Part shown: positions 63,686 through 64,000 of the stretch, in pieces | How positions within the stretch are numbered: the first letter of the stretch is position 1 | How the letters are laid out: each line of letters opens with the position of its first letter | From: Methanofollis sp. W23 | Lineage (GTDB): Archaea > Halobacteriota > Methanomicrobia > Methanomicrobiales > Methanofollaceae | Length of the DNA stretch: 64,000 nt | Assembly: GCF_017875325.1 (NCBI RefSeq) | Contig: NZ_JAGGMN010000001.1 | Span: 1,880,140-1,944,139 of the forward strand | Direction: 5' to 3' | Position numbers and translations under genes: made by a program | Notes under the pieces: generated by a model | Databases searched by the model: none | The model's input: only the letters and a program-made list of their open reading frames with translations | Told to the model about the DNA's origin: nothing

Positions 63686-64000
63686 ATGGTCGATTTCAAG
63701 GTTGTCGTTTCAGACAAAAAGGCGGGCCGCGCCTACAATATTGAGGCCAGCGGGGCTGCTGCCTCCGGGTTTGTCGGGAAGAAGATCGGCGACGAGGTGG
63801 ACGGCGCACCTCTCGGGCTTGCAGGCTACACCCTCCAGATCTCAGGCGGCTCTGACAAGACCGGGATCGCCGCCAGAAAAGACCTGCCAGGCGTTGGCCG
63901 CAGGCGGATCCTCCTCTCGGAGGGCTTCGGGTTCCATCCTGAACTCGACGGCGAGCGGCGCAGGAAGACGATCCGGGGCAGCGAGATCACCCAGGACTTC
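63686..64000 (+). CDS. rps6e: Small-subunit ribosomal protein S6e, cut by the window end
   Basis: 105 residues seen of about 125-135. VDFKVVVSDKKAGRAYNIEA and GFVGKKIGDEVDG form the beta-barrel start. Later GRRRILLSEGFGFHP and ERRRKTIRGSEI match archaeal S6e. The strong SD AAGGAG is 9 nt before the ATG. The end is missing. Confidence 0.95.
   Translation, partial: MVDFKVVVSDKKAGRAYNIEASGAAASGFVGKKIGDEVDGAPLGLAGYTLQISGGSDKTGIAARKDLPGVGRRRILLSEGFGFHPELDGERRRKTIRGSEITQDF

Overview
The window looks like about 64 kb of the chromosome of a GC-rich methanogenic archaeon, most likely in the Methanomicrobiales (Methanofollis/Methanoculleus-like; inference). Archaeal markers are an Orc1/Cdc6 initiator, aIF5B, ribosomal protein S6e, MptE (methanopterin pathway), a B12-dependent ribonucleotide reductase carrying an intein, a probable CofA-type lactaldehyde dehydrogenase, TrmB- and Yip1-family proteins, and TATA boxes placed for leaderless starts. 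The strong G/C third-position bias creates long antisense shadow frames, which were left out.

Layout. 1-12 kb: truncated orc1, a HEAT-like protein, a NERD-domain helicase, a SulP transporter, a universal stress protein, several unknown small proteins (one a 45-residue lysine-rich protein) and two Yip1-type membrane proteins. 12.5-16.4 kb: a three-gene operon on the minus strand (DHH/TrkA-N phosphoesterase, mptE, radical-SAM/HhH protein) with 11-nt overlaps and a hairpin/T-tract terminator, then tRNA-Lys(CUU). 16.7-25 kb: two paralogous acyltransferase-3 genes on either side of a type I-E-like CRISPR array (12 repeats, no cas genes in the window) and a lipoprotein, followed by an ABC-2 exporter locus. 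The second, AT-rich acyltransferase sits between a 137-bp copy of the ABC ATPase 3' end and the intact gene. 25-31 kb: a PEGA-repeat surface protein, a third Yip1 protein, and a cluster of B12/radical-SAM protein, macrodomain protein and NYN nuclease-like protein.

31-45 kb: class II RNR with a 365-residue intein, NudC-type Nudix hydrolase, iron-sulfur flavoprotein, Fe-S aldo/keto reductase, a 617-residue unknown protein translationally coupled to LarC, and a lipoprotein. 45-61 kb: HIT protein, histidine kinase with a degenerate receiver domain, aldehyde dehydrogenase, a 1161-residue membrane/TPR protein, a membrane Ser/Thr kinase next to an HTH-FHA protein, a TrmB regulator and an RND exporter. 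61-64 kb: tRNA-His, aIF5B and the start of S6e.

The most striking unexplained structure is non-coding. Almost every long intergenic gap is filled with related GC-rich modular repeats: short inverted ends of the type GGCTCTGTAGAAA, a block that reads like a peptide containing WKEALRF, an inverted ~290-bp pair, and a tandem-like set at 26.6-28.6 kb. They look like a REP/MITE-like family and have no recognisable transposase here. The best candidate for an undescribed protein system is the unknown-LarC pair at 41.1-44.2 kb; the macrodomain/NYN/B12-radical-SAM cluster and the FHA-kinase pair are weaker candidates.
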